Source of the DNA: Rhodospirillaceae bacterium
GTDB taxonomy: Bacteria > Pseudomonadota > Alphaproteobacteria > Rhodospirillales > UBA2165
NCBI GenBank assembly: GCA_018649725.1
Contig: JABIHH010000052.1
Location: 1 to 37,405, forward strand
Length of the DNA stretch: 37,405 bases
Direction of reading: 5' to 3'
The translations under genes and the position numbers were made by a program. The stretch's first letter is position 1. Every line of letters begins with the position of its first letter. Under the pieces are notes generated by a model, which worked only from the letters and a program-made list of their open reading frames with translations, was not told the DNA's origin and did not search any database. This document shows, in pieces, positions 30,622 through 37,405 of this stretch.

Positions 30622-31019
30622 ATTGAGAGTTTAGGCGATGCGAGTAAGCGCTTTATCGCCGATACTGCCTCCAAAAGGCTAAAAGGCTTCTGGAGCGACA
30701 TGTCGGCTCCGTAATCGATTGCAACATGGAGTAAGTCATTTTCCAGATTTGAGCCCGTAAGTCGGGCGGGCCCACCGCCGGACATCGCAATTATTTTTAA
30801 TTTCGGCCAGCGTCGCCGCAATTCTGCAATGGTTTCCAGACCATTTTTCTCAGGCATAAAGAGATCAATAATCACGGCATCAACGGATTGCGTTTCTAAT
30901 ATTTCCAGGGCGTTGAGCCCATTTACGGCTTTGATTGTCTCGAAATTTTCGAGTTCAAAACATTCAGAAAGATTTTCCCGAATATCGGGTTCGTCATCGA
31001 CAATCAATAATTTCGCCAT
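30615..31019 (-). CDS. Stand-alone receiver-domain response regulator
   Basis: A 134-residue CheY-like single-domain receiver. The acidic pocket is D8, D9 (LLIVDDEPDI), the phosphorylation site D52 (VIIDLFMPEKNG), the switch serine is S80 (IIAMSGGG) and the conserved lysine is K111 (LQKPF). There is an insertion of about ten residues after AMSGGG (PARLTGSNLEND) that is common in the FixJ/CtrA-neighbour group of alphaproteobacterial receivers. No output domain follows. It is on the same strand as the hybrid histidine kinase 500 bp upstream, separated by a 63-aa gene, so the kinase may be its phosphodonor. The 3' end overlaps DUF3572. Confidence 0.88.
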   Translation of the reverse strand: MAKLLIVDDEPDIRENLSECFELENFETIKAVNGLNALEILETQSVDAVIIDLFMPEKNGLETIAELRRRWPKLKIIAMSGGGPARLTGSNLENDLLHVAIDYGADMSLQKPFSLLEAVSAIKRLLASPKLSIQ

Positions 31020-31056
31020 ATTCCCGCCCTAGGGAAGACGACATAGCGATACTGTT

Positions 31057-31248
31057 TTAGGCAGTTACACCATCATCATAAAAATCGACAAGGTCAATTG
31101 TGCCTTGGACGAGATCGTTGATGAATTCCAGTCGATCTTCCGGTTTCAAATCCACGAGTGGATTCGTATCACTTCCGCTCGCATCAGATAATTCACGAAT
31201 ATTTTCCATCGCACGCAGACAATAAAACCATTTATCTTGACTACCCAT
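31057..31248 (-). CDS. Small acidic hypothetical protein (63 aa)
   Basis: A 63-residue acidic protein: MGSQDKWFYCLRAMENI, then a serine/aspartate stretch, then EDRLEFINDLVQGTIDLVDFY. No domain is recognised. It has a perfect ribosome binding site AAGGAG seven bases before its ATG, stronger than most genes in the window. It lies between the hybrid kinase and the lone receiver on the same strand, 37 bp from the receiver start. Two amphipathic helices are likely. A role as a small partner or regulator in the phosphorelay is possible but only from position. Confidence 0.72.
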   Translation of the reverse strand: MGSQDKWFYCLRAMENIRELSDASGSDTNPLVDLKPEDRLEFINDLVQGTIDLVDFYDDGVTA

Positions 31249-31526
31249 TTCAAACTCCTTGATCTAATTAAGTTCAGCAATTCACTTTTAAAACATTGCC
31301 TAGCTTTGATCACGAACTCAAGAATCTATGAGTAAACAAGTGTATCTAATTGTAAAAAACGTCAAATCCTAAACAACTTGAGGTTTCTGGTGCACAGATG
31401 AGTAAGTTTTCACTTTCTTATCATACATAAGGGAATACTACACAAAACGCGCCAATAATAGCGTCCGTATATTTCAAAATATTGCAGGCAATTAGCAGAA
31501 ATGGGGAATATTTTCAGAAAATTATG

Positions 31527-33041
31527 TCATTCATCGAGCAATTGGCGCACGGATTGGGTCAATACCTTTTGATCATAGGGCTTACCTAAAAAAGTAAATT
31601 CATTTATCCCGAATAGCCGTTCCGAATCAACATAACCTGAAGCCAACAGTATTTTGAAATGTGGGTAACGATCTCGAATAATCCGTGCCATATGGATGCC
31701 ATCGATGCCGCCCGGCATAATTACATCGCTGAATACCAAATCAACTGAACAACCAGATTCAATTTGCTCCAACGCATTGGCGGCATCTGTTGCCTGGACG
31801 ATGTCATAGCCAACAGATGCCAGCATTTCGACGGCAATGGTTCTAACCGCCGTATCATCTTCGACAACCATTATGCGCTCGCTTCCCGATAACGTGCCTT
31901 CTTTACTATCTGTCGGAATTGGCGGAAGCGACAAACTGCCAGACCCGATGGGTATCTCCAATACGACCGACGTACCCTGTCCGTTCTTACTCGCCAGCAA
32001 CAAACTGCCGCCGGATTGTCGGGCAAAGCCATAGGCTATACTCAAACCAAGCCCAGCACCTTTCTGGTCGTTCTTGGTCGTGAAATAAGGCTCAAAGGCG
32101 CGTTCGGAGACTTGAGCCGGCATACCGGCTCCGGTGTCGCTAACAGTTAAACGGATATAAGCTTCTTCCTCGCTATCATGATCGGATCCATCCGTCTTGG
32201 TTTCCAGGGTTTCCAGAGATTCCAGGACAAAATTTTCTGCTCTAATCGAAATATTCCCGGTGCCGCCACAGGCTTCCATCGCATTTTGAAAAAGATGCTC
32301 CAAAACAATTTTGAAATGGCTCTCATCGACTTTGATATCATGTAGGTCGGATGGAATAAGGATATCGATTTGAATTGAAAAATCGTTCTGCACCTGCAAT
32401 TTTTCAATTGTTTCTAAAATCGCATCAGCGGTCGCGACATTCCGGCGGCGGGCTGGTCGACGGCGGCCCAAATACAGCATATTCTTAGCCATATTAGAGC
32501 CACGATCTGTCGCAGAACTTGCGGCAGCAACCCACTTTGAAAGCTTTTCATCCCCTTCCACAAATGTCTCGAGCAATTCTAGATTGCCTTGAATAATGGT
32601 CAGGAAATTGTTCAGATCATGTCCAATCTGGCCTGACATCGCTGAAATACTGGACATTTTGGAGAGTTGGGCATGATGAAGACTGCGCCTGGAATGCCAG
32701 GTATTATCAGATAAAATAGCAAATATTTCATCTTCACCGTAGCGCCTAGTCGACCAGCGAAGCACCAGACCGTCCTCAGAAACAAACTCGATATTGCCCG
32801 GTACTGTTTTAAAAACAGCCCAGCCTTCGGTAATCCAATCGTCCTCTTCGGCGTGCGATAGTACGCTAAACCCGAGATTGGTAATCGCCGTATAGACATC
32901 CTCCAGATAGGCGTTGGCATCCAAACTCGCCTGCAATCCAGGAAGTACGGTTTCAGTGAATTCACTGCAATACTTCATTTTTCCCGATTGATCGAATAGG
33001 AAGACGCCATCTTCTATATTTGTTAACTCAATTTCCGTCAT
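31527..33041 (-). CDS. Hybrid histidine kinase with C-terminal receiver
   Basis: A 504-residue cytoplasmic sensor kinase with no membrane segment. Residues 1-115 look like a PAS-type sensor (EDGVFLFDQSGKMKYCSEF, and FAILSDNT). The phosphoacceptor H141 is in SGQIGHDLNNFLTIIQGN. ATP-binding boxes are N253 (HLFQNAMEACGG), D302TGAGMP, FEPYFTTK and GAGLGLS (328-334). The C-terminal receiver (about 389-504) has the site D439 in LVFSDVIMPGG. The H-box D-L-N-N form is that of the HisKA kinases such as NtrB/FixL relatives. Divergent from the OmpR-type gene across 270 bp, it probably pairs with that regulator and/or the lone receiver. Confidence 0.93.
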   Translation of the reverse strand: MTEIELTNIEDGVFLFDQSGKMKYCSEFTETVLPGLQASLDANAYLEDVYTAITNLGFSVLSHAEEDDWITEGWAVFKTVPGNIEFVSEDGLVLRWSTRRYGEDEIFAILSDNTWHSRRSLHHAQLSKMSSISAMSGQIGHDLNNFLTIIQGNLELLETFVEGDEKLSKWVAAASSATDRGSNMAKNMLYLGRRRPARRRNVATADAILETIEKLQVQNDFSIQIDILIPSDLHDIKVDESHFKIVLEHLFQNAMEACGGTGNISIRAENFVLESLETLETKTDGSDHDSEEEAYIRLTVSDTGAGMPAQVSERAFEPYFTTKNDQKGAGLGLSIAYGFARQSGGSLLLASKNGQGTSVVLEIPIGSGSLSLPPIPTDSKEGTLSGSERIMVVEDDTAVRTIAVEMLASVGYDIVQATDAANALEQIESGCSVDLVFSDVIMPGGIDGIHMARIIRDRYPHFKILLASGYVDSERLFGINEFTFLGKPYDQKVLTQSVRQLLDE

Positions 33042-33313
33042 AGTGCCTTTGATACGCTAAATTACGCTTATTGCTGTAGATAATCGGACTAAATCATATC
33101 CCAAAATTATGGTTTTCAAACACTTAACATATTATTTTTGCTGAAATACAGCAACGATGTGCTAAATTGTTATGTTTGGTAACATCAAGGCTGTTTGTTG
33201 TTTTGATCTTTTTTTGCTATGCCTGAGTTAGGGAGTGGGAATTAGCAAATTATCTTTTTTGGGAATAGGAAGATTTGGTAGTTTTATTTTAATCCATCTT
33301 TTACGAGGGGTTG
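33042..33313. promoter_or_regulatory. AT-rich divergent promoter region between kinase and regulator genes
   Basis: The 272 bp between the two divergent signalling genes are clearly richer in A and T than the genes. A small palindrome, TGTTA (33168-33172) with TAACA (33180-33184), lies near the middle and could be an operator. GAGGGG at 33305-33310 serves the regulator's start. No clear sigma-70 pair is convincing, and I can see no small ORF or RNA in it. Confidence 0.4.
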
Positions 33314-34036
33314 ATGGAAAATAAGGAAGCAATATTAGTCGTCGATGACGAAGAAGAAATCTGTAATTTTTTACAAGATTATTTAGAGACACATGGCTAC
33401 CGGGTTTTCACCGCTAATAATGGTGATGGCATGCGCACAGTCATGGACAACAATCAGGTTGACCTTGTCATACTTGATCTCGTTATGCCGGGCGAAGACG
33501 GTCTTACCCTCACCCGTTATCTACGCGAAAATTCTCATGTTGCCGTGATTATTTTGACCGGCAAGGATGAAGAAGTTGACCGCATCGTTGGTCTGGAAAT
33601 GGGTGCCGATGACTATGTGGCCAAGCCTTTCAGTTCCAGAGAATTACTGGCCCGGGTAAAAACCGTACTCAGACGCATCTCAGAAAATAGTGGATCGCAA
33701 GCTGATGATACGGGCAACGGCATGACACGATTTTCCGGTTGGAGTTTTGACAAAGTAGCCCGCCGTCTAACCTCACCCAGTGGCAGCGAAGTGGCGCTAA
33801 CGACCATGGAGTTCAATCTCCTGACTGCGCTGACAGATAACCCTAATCGCGTCCTCGACCGTGATCGCCTCCTCGATTTACTGCAAAACCGCAGTTGGGA
33901 GCCTTATGACCGCTCGATCGATGTACTGGTTGGTCGGCTGCGGAGTAAAATTGAGCAGGATCCCAAAAAGCCAGAACTCATCAAGACTGTTCGCGGCACC
34001 GGCTATGTGCTCGCCACAACTGTTGAGCAAGACTAA
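33314..34036 (+). CDS. OmpR-family DNA-binding response regulator
   Basis: A 240-residue regulator starting at the ATG at 33314 (a TTG just before it is unlikely given the GAGGGG position). The receiver has acidic D11, D12, phosphorylation site D55 (VILDLVMPGEDG), T82 and K104 (YVAKPF). The C-terminal winged helix (about 140-235) shows LTTMEFNLLTALTDNPNRVLDRDRLL, the RSWEPYDRSIDVLVGRLRSKI recognition helix and IKTVRGTGYVL. It should bind direct repeats and control transcription. Divergent from the hybrid kinase, it is its best candidate output partner. Converges with the heparinase-like gene. Confidence 0.94.
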   Translation: MENKEAILVVDDEEEICNFLQDYLETHGYRVFTANNGDGMRTVMDNNQVDLVILDLVMPGEDGLTLTRYLRENSHVAVIILTGKDEEVDRIVGLEMGADDYVAKPFSSRELLARVKTVLRRISENSGSQADDTGNGMTRFSGWSFDKVARRLTSPSGSEVALTTMEFNLLTALTDNPNRVLDRDRLLDLLQNRSWEPYDRSIDVLVGRLRSKIEQDPKKPELIKTVRGTGYVLATTVEQD

Positions 34037-34042
34037 CTCTTT

Positions 34043-36070
34043 TTAAGAAAAGCTGTTTATCCAGGCTGTTGGATCGTCCGGCGCGTGTTCGGTCGGATAG
34101 ATGCCGATCGTCAATTTCTCGAGTTGCCCCTCGCTGTAGAACTCCAAAACCGAGCGCTCAATTTTTTTGCCATAGCTGGGTGATATCCAACCGCTGCTAA
34201 CCCGCCAGAGCCAAGCGCCAGAATTTCCAGTGCAAAGATGAAATTCCCTCTCAGAAGTTTTCAGAGACCAAAGATTTTGGGTAACCTCAACAATTTCGCA
34301 ACCCGGCGCAAAATGAAACGGGATGACAACCGCGTGGGCCCCCTCGCCTTCAAACTGATCACTGACGACGAGCCGGTGCAAAGCTTTCTCCAAGACGATT
34401 TTTCGAACTGGCGTGACCGGCTGGGCGAGGCGCTGATAGCCGGAATGTGCGCCGACAAAAATATCTTCAACATCGCTGGAAATCCATTCGCGGATTTCTG
34501 GGATTGCATCATTTTGCAATTGGAAGAGCTCAGCATCTGACACAAACCGATTTTGTTCTTCCCCATTGATCACCGGCGTGTTGTGCGCTGCGGTCGAGCG
34601 AAATGCATTTCGTTCTTCATAGGAAGCCGTATAGACATAAGTGCCGCTATCGGTAATCAGGGAGACACCGTCCAAATAAGCTTCAAAGGAGAGGCAATCA
34701 TTATGGCCATGGCCGCCTCGATCAGCATAGCCAACCGGCCCACAATCAATAAACACGTGGTCCTGCTCGCTGGCCATGATGTAGCTGCCGACATCCGTAA
34801 AACATCGTGACGTTGGAGTGGTTTTATTTTTCTCCGAACTATTTTCAGCGCCGTAAGTCCAAAAAATCTCTCCCCGCGCTGCGACACTTGCAAAGATCTC
34901 TCCCCCGGCGCGCATTAAATCTGGGAGATAAGAGTGATCGTTGAGCGACTGGCCCCCAAAAGGTAGCACCCGGCCATCATCGGCGTCACCCGAAAGCGGC
35001 ACCAAGCCGTCTGGCCTCGTATAGGCTTCGGTATAATCCGCCATGCTCAACAAATGCTGTTGATAGCTGTTCGAAACGTCTTGTCCACAAACTTGTCGAT
35101 AACGCGCCGGCCAAAAAAACATCTCCGCCACAAAACGGTGATAGGCGACAGAGCCTTCAAAATCAGCACCATCTGCCGGCACTTGACGCGGCAGTTCCTG
35201 GTTTAGCTTGTGCCAGCCAAATTCTTGCCAGTGGATCGCCCTTTTGCTGACGCCAAAAAACAGCCCAACGAAAACCAAGGCGCCGGCATCTGCTGTGCAG
35301 TGATTGCCATTGATTCCATAGTCTTCAATATAGCGTTCACAAAAAATACCATGTTCGAAAAGCGTCCGTAAGAACGCGCTGCGAAAATCATAGCCGTCCC
35401 AGGCATCGGAGTTTTTAAAAACATGAAACAGCCACGTCCAGGAATAGATTCGCATTGCCGCTTCCATGGCGACCGCCCAATTCACACCCCTGCCGTAGGG
35501 GTTGGCCTCGATCCAATCGCTAAGGACCTCACGGGAAAAGTCAGCGTATTTTTCATCGCCGGTCAGCATATAAGCCTGGCCGATCGGGATTAACCATTGT
35601 AGGCGCGACAACTCCCACGGCACTTTGACGTCACTACCCCGCTCCGGGTTTAAGATATCGATATCGCGGAAGAACTTCATTGGCCAATCCTCTTCGACCT
35701 TGAAATCAGTATCCCACAAAATCGGACGGCTTAGCGTTTCCGGACCCGAGCCAAGTAAATCAACCTCGAGACTCAAAGCCTGCTCGGCTGCGGATAAAAT
35801 TCTAGCCATCTCATTTGGAATAACCGCATCCAACTCGCTCGGCGCAACACTTTTCGTGATGCATGGGTAGGGCTGAGCTGACAATTGCAGCCAAAGATCC
35901 TCGACCGTCTCGGTGCCAAACCAGCGGACAAAGCGGCCATCGTCAACGCCGTAAGTCGGCGATACCCGATAGCGATCCAGCAAACTCTTTGCTTCCTGAA
36001 CCAGCCGGTGTTTCAATTCCTCCGGCGAACGCTTAAAGCCGCGCTTTATACGATTAAGCCACAACCCCAC
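34043..36070 (-). CDS. Heparinase II/III-like family protein
   Basis: A 675-residue protein with an N-terminal alpha-helical barrel (about 60-400) and a C-terminal beta domain (about 420-660), the architecture of heparinase II/III-type polysaccharide lyases. Visible blocks are NRWEL-like VPWELSRLQWLIPIG, WAVAMEAAMRIYSW, YGINGNHCTADAGALVFVGL, and GHGHNDCLSFEAYLDG with STAAHNTPVING. These histidines and tyrosines are the likely catalytic set. The fold acts on uronic-acid glycans. No signal peptide is visible, so it appears cytoplasmic, which is usual for the subfamily found in exopolysaccharide gene clusters. There are no glycan genes around it. Its downstream neighbour is the OmpR-type regulator, convergent with 6 bp between. 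Confidence 0.85.
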   Translation of the reverse strand: MGLWLNRIKRGFKRSPEELKHRLVQEAKSLLDRYRVSPTYGVDDGRFVRWFGTETVEDLWLQLSAQPYPCITKSVAPSELDAVIPNEMARILSAAEQALSLEVDLLGSGPETLSRPILWDTDFKVEEDWPMKFFRDIDILNPERGSDVKVPWELSRLQWLIPIGQAYMLTGDEKYADFSREVLSDWIEANPYGRGVNWAVAMEAAMRIYSWTWLFHVFKNSDAWDGYDFRSAFLRTLFEHGIFCERYIEDYGINGNHCTADAGALVFVGLFFGVSKRAIHWQEFGWHKLNQELPRQVPADGADFEGSVAYHRFVAEMFFWPARYRQVCGQDVSNSYQQHLLSMADYTEAYTRPDGLVPLSGDADDGRVLPFGGQSLNDHSYLPDLMRAGGEIFASVAARGEIFWTYGAENSSEKNKTTPTSRCFTDVGSYIMASEQDHVFIDCGPVGYADRGGHGHNDCLSFEAYLDGVSLITDSGTYVYTASYEERNAFRSTAAHNTPVINGEEQNRFVSDAELFQLQNDAIPEIREWISSDVEDIFVGAHSGYQRLAQPVTPVRKIVLEKALHRLVVSDQFEGEGAHAVVIPFHFAPGCEIVEVTQNLWSLKTSEREFHLCTGNSGAWLWRVSSGWISPSYGKKIERSVLEFYSEGQLEKLTIGIYPTEHAPDDPTAWINSFS

Positions 36071-36194
36071 AGAGACTATCCTCTTACCAATGTTCCTTCT
36101 TCATAATATAGATGAGTCCATAAACAAATGATAAAGGTCGCAACGACAAGAAAAATGAGAAACACCAACAGCCTGAGCTTGTTTCAAACACCGG

Positions 36195-36272
36195 CTGGAT
36201 TCTGACTACGTCAGAATGACGGCGGGGTCTATGCACAAAGACCACCATCATCCTGAACGTGTTCAGGATCCA
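36195..36272. repeat. Mosaic palindromic repeat (BIME-like), outer arms CTGGAT/ATCCAG
   Basis: The element carries three hairpins in 78 bp: ATTCTGAC/GTCAGAAT (36199-36206 with 36210-36217), GGTCT/AGACC (36226-36230 with 36239-36243) and ATCCTGAAC/GTTCAGGAT (36250-36258 with 36261-36269). Outer arms CTGGAT (36195-36200) and ATCCAG (36267-36272) are complementary. The first half is nearly the reverse complement of the first half of the element at 5778-5840, differing only in the loop. It lies in the 244-bp gap between the ferredoxin and heparinase-like genes. Confidence 0.83.
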
Positions 36273-36314
36273 GTCTTTCGACGGCCAGAATCGGTGACAG
36301 TTTACTTTGTTACC

Positions 36315-36680
36315 CTATTTTTCCTTGATGTTCTTCCAGCCAATCGGCGGCACGGTGTATGGTGGTGGTGGGTTTTTCATGCCGAGCCTAAATCGCTCAC
36401 CTGATTCTTTGTCTTTCCAGCCAACTTTCTCGGTTATCGGAACATGCATTTTGATGGTGTCGGGTTCGGGGCAATAGGCAACGCAGTCTCCGCAGAACCA
36501 ACATTCATCCGGGAAAAGTACGATTGGCACCTCTCGCGCTTCCGGATGGGGAACCAATACATCGGTGCGGCAAACCTCAATACAAAGTCGACAGCCGGTA
36601 CAATTGTCAGGATTTATCTCAACCACCTCACAAGGCGCTAAGGGATTTGAGACCATATAGGCTTGATTATATTCAGTCAT
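36315..36680 (-). CDS. Dicluster 4Fe-4S ferredoxin, AprB-like
   Basis: A 121-residue ferredoxin with two [4Fe-4S] motifs: C27, C30, C33, C37 (CTGCRLCIEVC) and C60, C63, C66, C70 (CWFCGDCVAYC). In the first motif the residue after the last Cys is Arg rather than Pro. The C-terminal extension (about 80-121) ends PPPPYTVPPIGWKNIKEK. The gene's ATG overlaps the stop of the flavoprotein gene (ATGA), so it is the electron partner of that flavoprotein. The pair resembles adenylylsulfate reductase beta/alpha and related flavoprotein-ferredoxin complexes; whether it acts on APS is not decidable here. Confidence 0.88.
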   Translation of the reverse strand: MTEYNQAYMVSNPLAPCEVVEINPDNCTGCRLCIEVCRTDVLVPHPEAREVPIVLFPDECWFCGDCVAYCPEPDTIKMHVPITEKVGWKDKESGERFRLGMKNPPPPYTVPPIGWKNIKEK

Positions 36681-37405
36681 TCTGCGGCCTCCAATTTTGG
36701 TCGCGTGGTATTTTCATCAAGTCCGTTATGGCTGTCATAATTTTCCCGATAGTTTGAGGCGTAGGGTTCCTTGAGCCAGTAATCGTACGGCTTATCGCTG
36801 ATCTCAACCTCCCCATTCACACCGCGTTTAATGATGACATATTTATCCCACTCTGGCGGGTCAACTTCGGGAAAGTCAATGCGCTCAAAATCGCAGGCCT
36901 TAGAACTGGCTTTGCGGGCGCGTGACGCTTCCATGATCATCTGTCCAACGGTCAGTCTGGAAAACGCCTCCATGATGCGGGCAAGTTCGTGCGGATTTCG
37001 GGCAAAGACTTCTTGGCCTTCACTTTCCTTAATGCTCTCCAGCCATTCGAGACCAATTTTCAAAGTCTCCTCAGCCTTATAGGTCGAGCAATAATCTTGC
37101 ATGACCCGGCAAAGCCCAGCTTGGAATTCTTTCCAACCAATACCAGCTTTACGTTTCACGGGTGCATAAACACGCTCTCGCTCATCGTTAAGCTGAGATT
37201 TTTTGACGTCAACGTGATCAACGCCCAAGGCATAATCCGCCGACCTTCTGCCGGCATAGCGACCTGTCGAGGCCGATTGCGAATGATTGCCGCCGCCGAG
37301 CATTTGATTGCCTGCAACGTAGAGCCCTTCGAGGCTCGAGCGGCAATCCCAGTCATAGGCCAAACCACCACCGCCGCCAAAAGCAGTTTCCCGCCACTGG
37401 GGTGG
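36677..37405 (-). CDS. FAD-dependent fumarate reductase/AprA-type flavoprotein, C-terminal part (partial)
   Basis: The frame is open from the right edge to 36677, so this is the last 242 residues of a larger flavoprotein. Near the left of the visible part, SLEGLYVAGNQMLGGGNHSQSASTGRYAGRRSA is the FAD/substrate block of the succinate dehydrogenase/fumarate reductase/APS reductase family. The remainder is a helical domain ending in a polar C-terminus. The G-N-H-S order, with ATGRYAGRR, and the following linked ferredoxin suggest an AprA-like oxidoreductase rather than a true fumarate reductase. An internal TTG at 37366-37364 is not the start; the real one is outside. Substrate unknown. Confidence 0.85.
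   Translation of the reverse strand, partial: PPQWRETAFGGGGGLAYDWDCRSSLEGLYVAGNQMLGGGNHSQSASTGRYAGRRSADYALGVDHVDVKKSQLNDERERVYAPVKRKAGIGWKEFQAGLCRVMQDYCSTYKAEETLKIGLEWLESIKESEGQEVFARNPHELARIMEAFSRLTVGQMIMEASRARKASSKACDFERIDFPEVDPPEWDKYVIIKRGVNGEVEISDKPYDYWLKEPYASNYRENYDSHNGLDENTTRPKLEAAE

Noticed and set aside
33168-33184. TGTTA/TAACA palindrome as a defined operator
   Set aside because: Five-base arms are expected by chance in AT-rich sequence. I mention it only inside the divergent region entry.
1-37405. CRISPR array, IS element, prophage, tRNA or rRNA
   Set aside because: No regularly spaced repeats, transposase, integrase or phage genes, and no tRNA cloverleaf or rRNA sequence were seen on either strand.

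Overview
The window reads as a chromosomal segment of an alphaproteobacterium, probably a free-living, metabolically versatile member near the Rhodospirillales. This rests on gene content (DUF3572, DUF1194, a 17 kDa-antigen-type glycine-zipper lipoprotein, several GSTs, a CoxSM/XdhC/MocA set) and on GTCAT/ATCCAG palindromic repeats of a kind I associate with alphaproteobacteria. The assignment is inference; there is no rRNA or marker gene here. Coding density is high. I see no tRNA, rRNA, CRISPR array, IS element, prophage gene or intergenic stretch above 300 bp.

Left part (1-8.9 kb): the end of an unknown gene overlaps a truncated haemoglobin. A six-gene minus-strand operon (4875 down to 586) follows, running extradiol ring-cleavage dioxygenase, LigF-like GST, two tandem YciI-like proteins, a TauE/SafE permease and a glutathionyl-hydroquinone reductase. 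It looks like a catabolic unit for an aromatic compound that passes through glutathione conjugates. An enoyl-CoA hydratase, a ThDP-dependent decarboxylase/synthase-type enzyme, an O-methyltransferase and a Tat-exported DUF192 protein come next.

8.9-19 kb: a TPP riboswitch controls a ThiZ-ThiX-ThiY-type ABC importer for a thiamine pyrimidine precursor. It is followed by a ten-gene, tightly overlapping Mrp-type cation/proton antiporter operon in which MrpA is split into two genes. The operon encodes three antiporter-like subunits rather than two, plus a small two-helix protein. A nested inverted repeat lies directly in front of its first start codon and could be an ion-sensing RNA; I regard this as the most interesting signal in the window. 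The fourth gene appears to begin at an AUA codon.

19-24 kb: an orphan Panacea/SocA-like gene, then coxS, coxM, an xdhC/coxI-type maturation gene and a MoeA-like/MocA fusion. This is a molybdenum hydroxylase set with no catalytic large subunit gene in the window.

24-30.6 kb: an unknown protein with its own terminator, an alpha/beta hydrolase, the glycine-zipper lipoprotein, a short conserved protein, an arylsulfotransferase-like propeller, an LLM flavin oxidoreductase, an ACMSD-like amidohydrolase, a DUF1194 von Willebrand-like exported protein and DUF3572.

30.6-37.4 kb: a signalling group (lone receiver, 63-aa protein, hybrid histidine kinase, and a divergent OmpR-type regulator), a heparinase II/III-like protein, a second mosaic palindromic repeat, and an AprBA-like ferredoxin/flavoprotein pair running off the right edge.
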